A stretch of DNA of 64,000 bases from Luteimonas yindakuii (GCF_004803715.2 NZ_CP039383.2:372001-436000); one strand, 5' to 3'; positions 42,749 through 54,602 are shown, counted from the first letter of the stretch. Numbers and translations: made by a program. Notes: generated by a model from the sequence alone, not told the origin.

Positions 42749-43411
42749 TCACGGCTTCCGGCCGTAGGCGCGCAGGAACATGTCGACCGCGGCGGCGATA
42801 TGGGCCTCGCGCTCGTCGGCGCCGGCCTCGCCGCCGCACACGCCGAACACCATGCGCTGGTGCAGCTCGCCGCGCAGCAGGGCGAAGAACTGCTCGGCCG
42901 CGCGCGGCACGTCGTCGATCGCCAGCTCGCCCACGCCAATCCGGCGTTCGAGCAGGGCGGTGAACTTCTCTTGCACCCGCTGCGGACCATTCTCCCAGAA
43001 CAGCCGTGCGAGGCGCTTCTCCACCATCTGCGCCGAACACAGCAGGCGGTGACCGGAAATCGCCTGCGGGGCGCTGATCATGCCGAAGTAGGCGCGACCC
43101 ACCGTCAGCAGGCGCTCGCGCAGTGCCACCGACGGGTCGGGATTGAATGCCGAGGTGGGCAGCTGTTTCTCGCAGTAGCCGCGCACGGCCTCGGCGAACA
43201 GCGCGTCCTTGTCGCCGAAATGGCTGTACACCGTCAGCTTCGACACCCCGGCGTCGGCGGCGATCTGGTCCATGCTGGTGCCCTCATAGCCGTGCTCGAC
43301 GAACAGCGACTCGGCGGCGTGGAGGATCGCCGCGCGCTTGTTCATGTCTTTCGGGCGGCCGGGGCTGGCGGGACTCTTCACCGCCGGCGGGCTGGAAGCG
43401 GGCTGGGGCAT
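42749..43411 (-). CDS. TetR/AcrR-family repressor of the adjacent RND pump
   Basis: A 220-aa regulator. After a Pro/Ser-rich start, the helix-turn-helix lies at about 28-72 (RAAILHAAESLFVEHGYEGTS and SKLTVYSHFGDKDALF, with the recognition helix in the latter). The C-terminal part is a TetR ligand-binding domain with an AefR-like pattern (SGHRLLCSAQMVEKR...). It is divergent from the RND adaptor gene, with 69 bp between, and the palindrome at 43415-43446 lies just outside its own start. Autoregulation and repression of the pump are inferred. Confidence 0.9.
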   Translation of the reverse strand: MPQPASSPPAVKSPASPGRPKDMNKRAAILHAAESLFVEHGYEGTSMDQIAADAGVSKLTVYSHFGDKDALFAEAVRGYCEKQLPTSAFNPDPSVALRERLLTVGRAYFGMISAPQAISGHRLLCSAQMVEKRLARLFWENGPQRVQEKFTALLERRIGVGELAIDDVPRAAEQFFALLRGELHQRMVFGVCGGEAGADEREAHIAAAVDMFLRAYGRKP

Positions 43412-43414
43412 GCG

Positions 43415-43446
43415 ATAAATACTAGACCAATCGGTTTGCTATTTAT
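43415..43446. promoter_or_regulatory. TetR-type operator overlapping the pump promoter
   Basis: A 32-bp near-palindrome centred at 43430.5: ATAAATA at 43415-43421 is mirrored exactly by TATTTAT at 43440-43446, and the core ACC (43426-43428) by GGT (43433-43435). A -10-like TATACT (43444-43449) overlaps the right arm, with a poor -35 match near 43423. Binding of the TetR protein here would block transcription toward the RND genes and, from the other side, its own gene. Confidence 0.8.
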
Positions 43447-43480
43447 ACTCTACGCGGCAGTTCATTAATGGCGTCAGCCC

Positions 43481-44596
43481 ATGGATCTGCGACCTGCGCG
43501 ATGGTCAGCCGTGCTGTTGTTGGCGCTGGGCGGGTGTGGATCCGAACCGCCCCCCGAGGCGCCCCGCCCGGTGCTGGTGGACAGCGCTCCCGTGCGCGCC
43601 GGATCCGAGGGGATGGCGCTGGCCGGCGAGATCCGCGCCCGCGAGGAAGCCGCGCTTTCATTCCGGGTCGGCGGGCAGCTGGTACGGCGTCTGGTCGATG
43701 TCGGCGACCGCGTGCGTGCAGGACAGGTGCTGGCCGAACTCGACCCCGCCGACCTGGCCCAGCAGGCGCAGGGCGCGCGTGCGCAGGCCGCGGCCGCGGA
43801 GGCTGAACTCGCGCGTGCGCGTTCCGAGAACGTCCGCTACCAGGCGCTGGCGGCGGAGCAGCTGGTCAGCCGTTCCGCCCTGGAGGCGCAGGCCACGGCG
43901 CTGCGCGCCGCCGAGGAGCAGGCGCGGGCCGCACGCGCGCAGGCGGCGGTGGCCGGCAACCAGGCCGGCTATGCGCAGTTGCGGGCGCCCGCGGATGGGG
44001 TGATCGCCACCCGTGAAGCGGAGGCCGGCCAGGTGGTGGCACCCGGGCAGGCCATCTACCGGCTCGCCGTCGATGGTGCGCGCGAAGTCGCGATCGCGCT
44101 GCCGGAAGCGCGGGCCGGCGCGTTCGCGACCGGCCAGCCGGTCGAGGTGGAGTTATGGGCGCAACCGGGAGTGCGGCTGGCCGGGCGCATCCGCGAGATT
44201 GCTCCGGCGGCCGATCCGCAGTCGCGCACCTATGCCGCGCGGGTCGAACTGGAGCCGACTGCGCAGGCGGTGTCGCTCGGCCAGAGCGCACGCGTGCATC
44301 TGCGGCCGACCGGCACCCCCAGCCGCAGCGTGCCGCTGTCGGCGGTGCAGCGTGGCGAGGGCGGCACGCCGGTGGTGTGGGTGGTCGCCGACGGCGTGGC
44401 GCGTCCGCTGGCGGTGACGCTGGGCGCGTATGGCGAATCGCGGGTGCCGGTGCTGTCCGGCCTGCCGGAGGACGCACTGGTGATCGCCGCCGGTGGCCAT
44501 CTGTTGCGCGATGGCCAGCCCGTCGTCGCGGTCGATCGCGACAACGCCCCCATGGAACCATCCTCCACGACGCGATCGCCGGAACAGTCGCCATGA
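43481..44596 (+). CDS. RND efflux periplasmic adaptor (lipoprotein)
   Basis: Membrane-fusion protein of 371 aa with lipobox L-G-G-C at residues 16-19. Order: lipoyl half (SFRVGGQLVRRLVDVGDRVRAGQVLAELD), short coiled-coil hairpin rich in Ala, Gln and Arg (about 90-160), second lipoyl half (YAQLRAPADGVIATREAEAGQVVAPGQ), then beta-barrel and membrane-proximal domains. The ATG lies 32 nt downstream of the predicted -10. It should work with the RND pump encoded 223 nt downstream. Confidence 0.92.
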   Translation: MDLRPARWSAVLLLALGGCGSEPPPEAPRPVLVDSAPVRAGSEGMALAGEIRAREEAALSFRVGGQLVRRLVDVGDRVRAGQVLAELDPADLAQQAQGARAQAAAAEAELARARSENVRYQALAAEQLVSRSALEAQATALRAAEEQARAARAQAAVAGNQAGYAQLRAPADGVIATREAEAGQVVAPGQAIYRLAVDGAREVAIALPEARAGAFATGQPVEVELWAQPGVRLAGRIREIAPAADPQSRTYAARVELEPTAQAVSLGQSARVHLRPTGTPSRSVPLSAVQRGEGGTPVVWVVADGVARPLAVTLGAYGESRVPVLSGLPEDALVIAAGGHLLRDGQPVVAVDRDNAPMEPSSTTRSPEQSP

Positions 44597-44629
44597 TCCG
44601 ATCAGGGCCATTCCCGCACGGCCCAAACG

Positions 44630-44668
44630 CCCCTCTCCCGCTCGCGGGGGAGGGGATGGGGTGGGGGA
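44630..44668. repeat. REP-like intergenic repeat between RND adaptor and pump
   Basis: CCCCTCTCCCG and CGGGGGAGGGG pair around CTCG, followed by ATGGGGTGGGGG. It is the same type as the elements at 26276-26313 and 63078-63180. It sits inside the 223-bp adaptor-pump gap and could affect mRNA stability between the two genes. Confidence 0.65.
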
Positions 44669-44819
44669 ACAATAGGACTGCACTCCGTCCTGCTGCTGGT
44701 GCAGGAACAGACGCCTTGAGCCGGTCGACGCCATTTCCGCGGGGGTCGCGAAATGACGCAGCGGGTGGCGCGATGCATCGCGCCCTCATGTCGCGCGAAA
44801 TAACAGCGCAGACGTTGCG

Positions 44820-47800
44820 ATGACCCGCTTCAACCTCTCCGAATGGGCACTCGCCAACCGCGGGCTGGTGCTCTACGCGATGCTGGTGGTGGCGATCATC
44901 GGCGTGTGGTCGTACATGCGCCTGGGCCAGTCCGAGGATCCGCCGTTCACGTTCAAGGCGATGGTGATCCGCACGGTGTGGCCGGGCGCGACCGCGGAGG
45001 AGGTCTCGCGCCAGGTCACCGAACGCATCGAGAAGAAGCTGATGGAGACCGGCGACTACGAGTTCATCCGCTCGTACTCGCGGCCGGGCGAATCGCAGAT
45101 CGTGTTCATGGCGCGCGATTCAATGCGCTCCAAGGAGATCCCGGCGCTCTGGTACCAGGTGCGCAAGAAGGTCGGCGACATCCGCGCGACGCTCCCGGCC
45201 GACGTCATCGGCCCGTTCTTCAACGACGAGTTCGGCGACACCTTCGGCAACATCTACGCGTTGACCGGTGCCGGCTTCGACTACGCGGTGCTCAAGGACT
45301 ATGCCGACCGCCTGCAGCTGCAGCTGCAGCGCGTGCCCGACGTCGGCAAGGTCGAACTCATCGGCCTGCAGGACGAGAAGATCTTCATCGAGATCAGCAA
45401 CACGCGGCTGGCCACGCTGGGCATCCCGCTGGCCGCCGTGCAGGACGCCTTGGCGCAGCAGAACGCGGTGGCCACCGCGGGCTTCTACGAGACCGGCAGC
45501 GAACGCGTACAGCTGCGCGTGGATGGCGCGTTCGATTCGGTCGATGCGATCCGCGCGTTCCCGATCCGCGCCGGCGGCCGCACCATCCGCCTCGACGATG
45601 TCGCCACCGTGCGGCGCGGCTTTGCCGATCCCGCCGCGCCGCGGATGCGCTTCATGGGCGAGGATGCGATCGGCATCGCGGTGTCGATGCACGACGGCGG
45701 CGACATCCTGCGCCTGGGGCGCACGCTGGAAGCGGAGTTCGCGCGTCTCGAACAGACCTTGCCGGCCGGCATGCAGCTCCGGCGCGTCGCCGACCAGCCG
45801 CAGGCGGTGCGCGATTCGGTCGGCGAGTTCGTCAAGGTGCTCGCCGAGGCGGTGGTCATCGTCCTGCTGGTGAGCTTCGTCTCGCTCGGCTTCCGCACCG
45901 GGCTGGTGGTGGCGGTATCGATCCCGCTGGTGCTGGCGATGACCTTCGCGGTGATGCACTACTTCGGCATCGGCCTGCACAAGATCTCGCTGGGCGCGCT
46001 GGTGCTGGCGCTAGGGCTGATGGTCGACGACGCGATCATCGCGGTCGAGATGATGGCCATCAAGATGGAGCAGGGCTACAGCCGCCTGAAGGCGGCGAGC
46101 TTCGCCTGGACCAATACCGCGTTCCCGATGCTGACCGGCACCCTGGTGACCGCGGCCGGCTTCCTGCCGATCGCCACCGCCGCATCAAGCACCGGCGAAT
46201 ACACGCGCTCGCTGTTCCAGGTGGTGACCATCGCGCTGGTGGTGTCGTGGATCGCGGCGGTGCTGTTCATCCCGTATCTCGGCGAGAAGATGCTGCCGGA
46301 TCTCGCCAATCCGCAGCCCCCGAAGCCGGGGTCGCTCGCGGCACGCATCCGCGCCTGGCGCGAGCGCGCCGCCGATCGCCATCCGGCCTTCGCCGACGTG
46401 CTCGCACCGAAGCCGCTGGGCGCGCACGACCATGATCCCTACCAGCGCCCGTTCTACCGTCGCTTCCGGCGCTGGCTGGAGTGGTCGCTCACGCATCGCT
46501 GGCTGGTGATCGCCGCAACCGTCGGCATGCTGGTCGCATCGATCCTGCTGTTCCGCTTCGTGCCGCAGCAGTTCTTCCCCGATTCCACCCGGCTGGAACT
46601 GATGGTGGATCTCGAACTTGCCGAGGGCAGTTCGCTGCGCGCCACCCAGGCACAGGCGGAGCGACTGGAGGCGATGCTGCAGGGGCATCCCGGCATCGCC
46701 AACTACGCCGCCTATGTCGGCACCGGCTCGCCGCGTTTCTACCTGCCGCTCGACCAGCAGCTGCCGCAGGCCAACTTCGCCCAGTTCGTGGTGATGACCA
46801 CCGACCCGGCGGCGCGCGAAGAGGTGCGCGGCTGGCTGATCGACGACATCGCGCCACGCTTCCCCGAACTGCAGCTGCGGGTGACCCGGCTGGAGACCGG
46901 CCCGCCGGTGGGCTATCCGGTGCAGCTGCGGGTGTCGGGCGAGCACGTCGAGCGCGTGCGCGCGATCGCGCGCGAAGTCGCCGAACGCGTGCGCGCCAAC
47001 CCGCACACGACCAACGTCAACCTCGACTGGGACGAGCCCAGCAAGGTGGTGCGCCTGGTGATCGACCAGGACCGCGCACGCGCGCTCGGGGTGAGTTCGC
47101 AACAGGTCGCCCATTTCCTCGCCGGGTCGCTGTCGGGGCTGCGCGTGAGCGTGTATCGCGAGGGCAACGAGCTGGTGGAGATGCTGATGCGCGGCAGCGG
47201 CGACGAGCGCGCCGATCTGGACATGCTTGGCAGCCTGGCCGTGCCGACGCCATCGGGGCAGCCGGTGCCGGTGTCGCAGATCGCCACGCTGGAATACGCG
47301 TTCGAGGACGGCATCATCTGGCACCGCGATCGCCTGCCCACGGTGACCGTGCGTGCCGACATCCGCGATGCCACCACGCCGCCGACGGTGGTCGCGCAGA
47401 TCCTGCCGACGCTCGACGACATCCGCGCGGAGCTGCCGCAGGGCTATCTGCTCGAGACCGGCGGCACGCTCGAGGATTCGGCACGCGGGCAGGAATCGAT
47501 CAAGGCCGGCCTGCCGCTGTTCCTGTTCGTGGTGATGACCCTGCTGATGGTGCAGCTGCGCAGCCTGTCGCGCAGCGTGCTGGTGCTGTTGACGGCACCG
47601 CTGGGGCTGATCGGCGTGACCCTGTTCCTGCTGCTGTTCCGGGTGCCGTTCGGCTTCGTGGCGATGCTGGGCACGATCGCGCTGGCCGGGATGATCATGC
47701 GCAACTCGATCATCCTGGTCGACCAGATCGAGCAGGACATCGCCGCCGGGCACGAGCGCTGGGACGCGATCATCGATGCGACGGTGCGCCGGTTCCGCCC

Positions 47801-47981
47801 GATCGTGCTGACCGCGGCCGCCGCGATCCTGGCGATGATCCCGCTGTCGCGCAGCGTGTTCTTCGGCCCGATGGCTGTGGCGATCATGGGCGGGCTCACC
47901 GTGGCCACCGTGCTGACGCTGATCTTCCTGCCGGCGCTGTACGCGGCGTGGTTCCGGGTGCCGGTGCCGGCGGAGCGCTGA
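44820..47981 (+). CDS. RND efflux pump permease
   Basis: Inner-membrane proton antiporter of 1053 aa, the usual size for HAE1-type pumps. It has twelve predicted helices and two large periplasmic loops. Key parts are GATAEEVSRQVTERIEKKL, the TM4 motif GLMVDDAIIAVEMM with two adjacent Asp for proton relay, and the C-terminal MLGTIALAGMIMRNSIILVDQ. The sequence style (SEDPPFTFKAMVI, TGDYEFIRSYS) is nearer the VexF/MexK-like branch than AcrB. Substrate unknown. No outer membrane channel gene follows, so TolC at 40511 is the likely partner. Confidence 0.93.
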   Translation: MTRFNLSEWALANRGLVLYAMLVVAIIGVWSYMRLGQSEDPPFTFKAMVIRTVWPGATAEEVSRQVTERIEKKLMETGDYEFIRSYSRPGESQIVFMARDSMRSKEIPALWYQVRKKVGDIRATLPADVIGPFFNDEFGDTFGNIYALTGAGFDYAVLKDYADRLQLQLQRVPDVGKVELIGLQDEKIFIEISNTRLATLGIPLAAVQDALAQQNAVATAGFYETGSERVQLRVDGAFDSVDAIRAFPIRAGGRTIRLDDVATVRRGFADPAAPRMRFMGEDAIGIAVSMHDGGDILRLGRTLEAEFARLEQTLPAGMQLRRVADQPQAVRDSVGEFVKVLAEAVVIVLLVSFVSLGFRTGLVVAVSIPLVLAMTFAVMHYFGIGLHKISLGALVLALGLMVDDAIIAVEMMAIKMEQGYSRLKAASFAWTNTAFPMLTGTLVTAAGFLPIATAASSTGEYTRSLFQVVTIALVVSWIAAVLFIPYLGEKMLPDLANPQPPKPGSLAARIRAWRERAADRHPAFADVLAPKPLGAHDHDPYQRPFYRRFRRWLEWSLTHRWLVIAATVGMLVASILLFRFVPQQFFPDSTRLELMVDLELAEGSSLRATQAQAERLEAMLQGHPGIANYAAYVGTGSPRFYLPLDQQLPQANFAQFVVMTTDPAAREEVRGWLIDDIAPRFPELQLRVTRLETGPPVGYPVQLRVSGEHVERVRAIAREVAERVRANPHTTNVNLDWDEPSKVVRLVIDQDRARALGVSSQQVAHFLAGSLSGLRVSVYREGNELVEMLMRGSGDERADLDMLGSLAVPTPSGQPVPVSQIATLEYAFEDGIIWHRDRLPTVTVRADIRDATTPPTVVAQILPTLDDIRAELPQGYLLETGGTLEDSARGQESIKAGLPLFLFVVMTLLMVQLRSLSRSVLVLLTAPLGLIGVTLFLLLFRVPFGFVAMLGTIALAGMIMRNSIILVDQIEQDIAAGHERWDAIIDATVRRFRPIVLTAAAAILAMIPLSRSVFFGPMAVAIMGGLTVATVLTLIFLPALYAAWFRVPVPAER

Positions 47982-48072
47982 GCCGGTCGCGCGTATCGAG
48001 TGGTCTGCGTGGCGTCGATCCTCTGCATGCGACTGGCCGGCGCAGGTGGATGCCGCCGCGTTGGCCCGCGCC

Positions 48073-49026
48073 TCAGTCGCCCAGCAGCTCCGCACGCGGC
48101 CCATTGACCGGGCCCACCCAGCCGCGGCTGTCGAGGCCCGCATCCGCGAACGCCGCTCGCATCGCGACCAGCGCAGCCTGCGCATCGGCGCGCGTGGCGA
48201 ACCAGCCGAACACGCTCGGGCCCGCACCGGAGAGGCTTGCGCCCAGCGCGCGGTGGTCCATCGCCGCCGCTTTGACCCCGGCAAAGCCGGGCACCAGCGC
48301 CGCGCGTCGCGGCTCCACCAGCACGTCCTGCAGGCCCGCGCCAATCAGTTCGAGATCGCCGCGTGCGAGGCCGGTAAGGAACAGGGCGAGGTGGGTGCCA
48401 TGGCGCACCACCTGCGCCAGCGGGTAGGGCTCCGAGAGCACCGCGCGCGCCTGGCGGGTTTCCAGTACGAAATCCGGATGCACCACCGCGCACCAGATTG
48501 GCGGGGCATCCAGCTGCAACAGCCGGTCCGGTGTCGCCAGCGCGATGCCACCGATGAGCATGGGGCCGACGTTGTCGCCCTGCACGCTGTCGGTGGCGAC
48601 CGCTTCGCCGGCCAGCGCATGCGGATACAGCTGCAGGCGCGGCAGTGGCGTGTCCAGCAGCGCGTTCCCGGCGACAACGGCCGCCACCGCCGATGCCGCG
48701 GAGCCTCCCAGCCCCGAGCCGAGCGCGATGCCCTTGTGCAGTTCCAGTTCGAAGCCGTGGCTGGCGCCGGTCGCTTCCAGTAGCGACTGCAGGGCACGTC
48801 CCGCGGTGTTGCGCGCGGCTTCCAGCGGTAGCGAGGACGCGCCATGCGCATCCCCGCGGATCGCGTTGATGCGCACGCCCGGTGTGGCCACGCGATGCAC
48901 GATGGCGCGGTCGCCGGGCCCGTCGATGGTGTGGCCGAGCAGGTCGAAGCCGACGGCGATATTGCCGACGCCGCCCGGTGAGAATGCTTCGGCGTGCGTG
49001 CGTGCGCGAGGTGAGGTGCGGGACAT
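48073..49026 (-). CDS. thrB: Homoserine kinase
   Basis: GHMP kinase of 317 aa converting homoserine to O-phosphohomoserine for threonine synthesis. It shows the N-terminal PGGVGNIAVGFDLLG, the phosphate-binding GSGLGGSAASA (about 103-113) and the C-terminal SGAGPSVFGWF. ATG 49026 is used; ATG 49032 two codons earlier is possible. It is a lone gene here, without thrA or thrC next to it, divergent from thiC. Confidence 0.93.
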   Translation of the reverse strand: MSRTSPRARTHAEAFSPGGVGNIAVGFDLLGHTIDGPGDRAIVHRVATPGVRINAIRGDAHGASSLPLEAARNTAGRALQSLLEATGASHGFELELHKGIALGSGLGGSAASAVAAVVAGNALLDTPLPRLQLYPHALAGEAVATDSVQGDNVGPMLIGGIALATPDRLLQLDAPPIWCAVVHPDFVLETRQARAVLSEPYPLAQVVRHGTHLALFLTGLARGDLELIGAGLQDVLVEPRRAALVPGFAGVKAAAMDHRALGASLSGAGPSVFGWFATRADAQAALVAMRAAFADAGLDSRGWVGPVNGPRAELLGD

Positions 49027-49193
49027 CCGCATATTCTGGGGCTCGCGGGGCCGGTTCGCAGCAGTCGGTGCGATGCGCGTTCGACGCGCGGCGTTCCGGC
49101 GAGGCCCTGCACACGGCAGTCGTGCGACCCGGCAGGCGCATGCCGGCGTGTCCGTGGCTGGTTTTTGCGCAGGGCGCATGCTCCAATCCCGCC

Positions 49194-51242
<2,049 letters not shown>

Positions 51243-51262
51243 CGGCAACCGGCGCTGAATGT

Positions 51263-51300
51263 CGCATGCCGCCGTCGCGTGCAATCGACGGCGGCATGCG
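51263..51300 (+). terminator. Long hairpin after thiC
   Basis: A perfect 15-bp inverted repeat (CGCATGCCGCCGTCG / CGACGGCGGCATGCG) with an 8-nt loop lies 20 nt after the thiC stop. There is no U-run; it may terminate transcription or protect the 3' end of the thiC message. Confidence 0.6.
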
Positions 51301-51356
51301 TAGGGTCATGTCACGGAGCGGCGCGGCCGCCCTGTAGCCACCCAGGAGATCCAGCC

Positions 51357-51935
51357 ATGCGTACTCCCCATCGTCTCGCCGCCTGGCTCCTCGGCCTGTG
51401 CGCGCTCGCCCTACTTGCCAGTTGTGCCACCGGTCCGCGCGTCAGCACCGAGGCCGACCCGCGTGCCGATTTCTCGCAGTACCGCACCTGGGCCTTCTAC
51501 ACGCCGCTGGCGCTCGAGAGCCAGGGCTACGAAACGGCCACCAGTGAAGTCGCGAAGGCGTCGATCCGTGCGCAGATGGAAAGCCGCGGCTACCGCTACC
51601 AGGCGCAGGACCCGGACATCTGGGTCAACGTCAACGCCTACCTGCAGCGGCGTACCGATATCTCCAGCACGCCGACGGTGGACTATGCGTACTACTACAG
51701 CTATCGCGGCCGCGGCTACGTGGCCGTGCCCTACTGGAACGAGCGTACCCATGTGCACCGCTACACCGAGGGCACGATGAACGTCGACATCATCGACCGT
51801 CAGCAGAACCGCCTGGTCTGGGAAGGAATCGCGGTTGGGCGGGTCGGCAGGAACACCCCGGCGGAGCGGGATGCCCGGATCAACGCCACGCTGGCGGAGA
51901 TCTTCGCCCGCTACCCGCACCGCGTCGGCGGCTGA
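51357..51935 (+). CDS. DUF4136-family lipoprotein
   Basis: A 192-aa lipoprotein with lipobox L-A-S-C (about residues 20-23). The body has FSQYRTWAFYTPL near the start and PDIWVNVNAYLQRR followed by a Tyr-rich middle (YAYYYSYRGRGY), with YTEGTMNVDIIDRQQNRLVWEGIA, the DUF4136 signature. An AGGAGA ribosome site precedes ATG 51357. Members are envelope proteins of unknown function. Confidence 0.87.
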   Translation: MRTPHRLAAWLLGLCALALLASCATGPRVSTEADPRADFSQYRTWAFYTPLALESQGYETATSEVAKASIRAQMESRGYRYQAQDPDIWVNVNAYLQRRTDISSTPTVDYAYYYSYRGRGYVAVPYWNERTHVHRYTEGTMNVDIIDRQQNRLVWEGIAVGRVGRNTPAERDARINATLAEIFARYPHRVGG

Positions 51936-52137
51936 CGCGGGACGCCTGCGCGCGCGAACCGTGTGCAGGTCACCCGCCCAGCGCATTCATGTTCGTCGCA
52001 GACGCGCAGGTGTGCGCGGGAGGACACAGCACCTGATCGAAAGCAAGTGTTGGATGTGCGGAGTCTGGCCGTTGCCTTGCCACACGTTCAGTCGGGGCGC
52101 GTGATCATCGCGTTCCCCCGAGCAAGTATGAAAGCAG

Positions 52138-54495
52138 TTGGAAGCAGTGCGCCCTGTCGATCTGGATCGCTGGCGTGTGGGCGATGCCTCGGTCGACGCG
52201 CTCACACGCGAGATTCGTATGCCCGGCGCACGCCGGCCGGTCCGGGTCACGCCGAAGGCCCTTGCGGTGCTGCGCGTGCTCGCGGCGCAGCCGGGGCAGG
52301 TCGTCACGCGCCGCGCGCTGCTGGACGAGGTGTGGCCGGAAACGCTGCCCACCGATGATGTCCTGACCCAGGCGGTCACCCAGTTGCGCAAGGCGTTCGG
52401 GAGCGGGGCCGGCGGCGCGGAGGAGGGGCGCGCCTATATCGAGACCATCGCCAAGAGCGGCTATCGGCTGCTGCGCGAGGTGGAGGCGCTGGCCCCGGAC
52501 GCGGGCGAAGACGTTCCGCAGACGACGTCCACCGCGACTGCGGATACGGCTGCGGCCGCGGGCACCACGGCGGAGCCGCCGACCCCGGAAAACACCACGC
52601 CGTTCGTCACGCCTCTTCCTGCTGCCGACGGCGCGAACCCTGGCGGTGCCCGTGCGCAGGGCTGGCGCGCGGCGACGATCGTTGCCATCTGCGTGCTGCT
52701 GGCCGCGGTCGGCGTGCTGTCCTGGTCGCTTGTGCGCGATGACGACGGCGGTGCGGATGCGCGCACCGGGGTGGAGGCGTCCCGGCTGATCACCTCCAGC
52801 CTGGGATTCAAGGGCTCCCCGTCGCTGTCACCGGATGGCAGCCAGGTGGCGTATGCGGCCGCCAGTTCCGGTCCGGCCGGCAGCGTCATCATGGTGCAGC
52901 CGACGCGCAACGCACCGGCCCGCGTGCTTGCACGTGCAGGCGCAGCCCGGGGCGGGGTGGTCACCGACTCCATACCGCGCTGGTCGCCCGACGGCCGCGA
53001 CATCGCGTTCCTGCGCCGGTTGGACGGCAACGCCTGCGCCGTCATGGTGGCCGATGTCCGTGGCGGCGATGTGCGCGAGGTGGCGCGATGCGACGGCGCG
53101 CGCACGGTCAGTTTCGACTGGACCGCCGACGGGAGCGGGCTGCTGTTCGGAACCATGGACGGGGACTTCGCGGCCCCGGGCGTGCGCGTGCTGGATCTGC
53201 GCACCGGTGCCTGGCAGCCGCTGGCCTACGACCACATACCCGGCGCCATCGACCACGCTCCGCGGGTGTCGCCCGACGGGCGCTGGATCCTGTTCGCACG
53301 CAATCCGCAGCTGGGTGACCTGTGGCGCGTACCCGTTGCCGGCGGCCGCGCCGAGCAGCTGACCACCCTCAATACCGAACTGCGCGGCTGGGCCTGGGCC
53401 AGCGCCGGGCGCGTGGTCTTCGGCCGCCGCGTGGACTCCGAGGTGCGGCTGTACGCGCTCGACCCGGCGAGCGGTGCGATTTCCGATCTGGGATTCGACG
53501 ATGCGCAGGCCCCGTCGATGGTGGCGGCGAACGGTGCACTGGCGTTCGTGCGCAGGAACCTGCGCTTCGGGCTGTTCCGCGTCGCGGTGGATCCATCGGG
53601 TGCCATCCACAAGCAACGCCTGTTCGCATCCAACGGACGCGACAACACGCCGGCCGTGTCGCCCGACGGCAGTCGGCTGGCCTTTGGTTCCGACCGAGCC
53701 GGCCCCTACGAGCTGTGGCTGGCGAAGCTGGGCGCGGACCCCGGCGAGCCGACGCCGGTGCCGGGAATCACCCCGATCGGCAGCCACGCGCCGACCTGGT
53801 CGGCTGACGGACGCCACCTGCTGGTGGCAGGGGTGGCCGATGCCGTCGAGCGCGGGGCGACCACCCTTTACGAGGTCGATGCCGGGACCGCGGCGGTGCG
53901 GGCGTTGGCGGTGCCGGTGCGCAACCCTGTGCAGGCGCTGCGGCTGGATGCGCGGCAGCTGGTGGTGGCGGCCCAGGTCGGCGACGGTCCGCTGCAACTG
54001 GTGCTGCTCGCGGCGGACGGGCGGGGCTGGCGGCAGGTCCGCGCGCTCGAGGACGTCTCGCAGTTCCGCCATGACCCCGTTTCCGGGCGGATCCTGTTCA
54101 CCCGCCTGTCCGGAGACGGGTTGTGGGAGGCGTCGACCGACCTGCGTCCCGGCAGCGTGCGCCAGGTGGATCCGCACCACCCCCGGCGTGTGCACTACCG
54201 GACGTGGTCGCCCTCGGTGGCGGGCGCCATCGACTATGTCGTCTCCACCCCGGAATGCCGGACCCAGCTCAACCGCCTGGGCGGCGCCGGCGGCTCGCGC
54301 CAGCTGTGCCTGAGCGTGGAGCGGCGCGCCGCCACCAGCGGCTTCAGCAGCAGCACGCGCGACGGCACTCTCTACCTCTCGATGGTGATCGACGACGGCA
54401 TGGAAATCGGCTTCACCCACCTGCCGCAGCCGCGTCCATCGTCGACGTTGGGCATCGTCAAGTCATTGACCCGGAAGGGAAAACCGGTTTCGTAA
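52138..54495 (+). CDS. Winged-helix (OmpR/CadC-like) protein with TolB-like beta-propeller
   Basis: A one-component membrane regulator of 785 aa. Residues about 5-115 form a Trans_reg_C DNA-binding domain (VTPKALAVLRVLAAQPGQVVTR, VTQLRKAFG, IETIAKSGYRLL). A single helix at about 180-200 (ATIVAICVLLAAVGVLSWSL) follows an acidic linker. The periplasmic part (about 220-785) holds repeated PD40/TolB-like blades such as GFKGSPSLSPDGSQVAY, SIPRWSPDGRDIAF and NTPAVSPDGSRLAF. No ATG fits; the start is TTG 52138 or GTG 52147. It may sense an envelope ligand and control the AraC and TonB-receptor genes downstream; this is inferred. Confidence 0.82.
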   Translation: MEAVRPVDLDRWRVGDASVDALTREIRMPGARRPVRVTPKALAVLRVLAAQPGQVVTRRALLDEVWPETLPTDDVLTQAVTQLRKAFGSGAGGAEEGRAYIETIAKSGYRLLREVEALAPDAGEDVPQTTSTATADTAAAAGTTAEPPTPENTTPFVTPLPAADGANPGGARAQGWRAATIVAICVLLAAVGVLSWSLVRDDDGGADARTGVEASRLITSSLGFKGSPSLSPDGSQVAYAAASSGPAGSVIMVQPTRNAPARVLARAGAARGGVVTDSIPRWSPDGRDIAFLRRLDGNACAVMVADVRGGDVREVARCDGARTVSFDWTADGSGLLFGTMDGDFAAPGVRVLDLRTGAWQPLAYDHIPGAIDHAPRVSPDGRWILFARNPQLGDLWRVPVAGGRAEQLTTLNTELRGWAWASAGRVVFGRRVDSEVRLYALDPASGAISDLGFDDAQAPSMVAANGALAFVRRNLRFGLFRVAVDPSGAIHKQRLFASNGRDNTPAVSPDGSRLAFGSDRAGPYELWLAKLGADPGEPTPVPGITPIGSHAPTWSADGRHLLVAGVADAVERGATTLYEVDAGTAAVRALAVPVRNPVQALRLDARQLVVAAQVGDGPLQLVLLAADGRGWRQVRALEDVSQFRHDPVSGRILFTRLSGDGLWEASTDLRPGSVRQVDPHHPRRVHYRTWSPSVAGAIDYVVSTPECRTQLNRLGGAGGSRQLCLSVERRAATSGFSSSTRDGTLYLSMVIDDGMEIGFTHLPQPRPSSTLGIVKSLTRKGKPVS

Positions 54496-54602
54496 GGGTT
54501 TCGGAAAGGTTTCCGCCCGATTTCGCACAGGATTCGGATGGATTTCCGGCAGGTGCCGCGCACACACGGCACAAGTAAGACTCCCCCATGCCGGAAGTCT
54601 CC

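Noticed and set aside
46185..48344. 719-codon minus-strand frame opposite the RND pump
   Set aside because: Shadow of the pump gene; composition rich in His, Arg and Gln with no domain.
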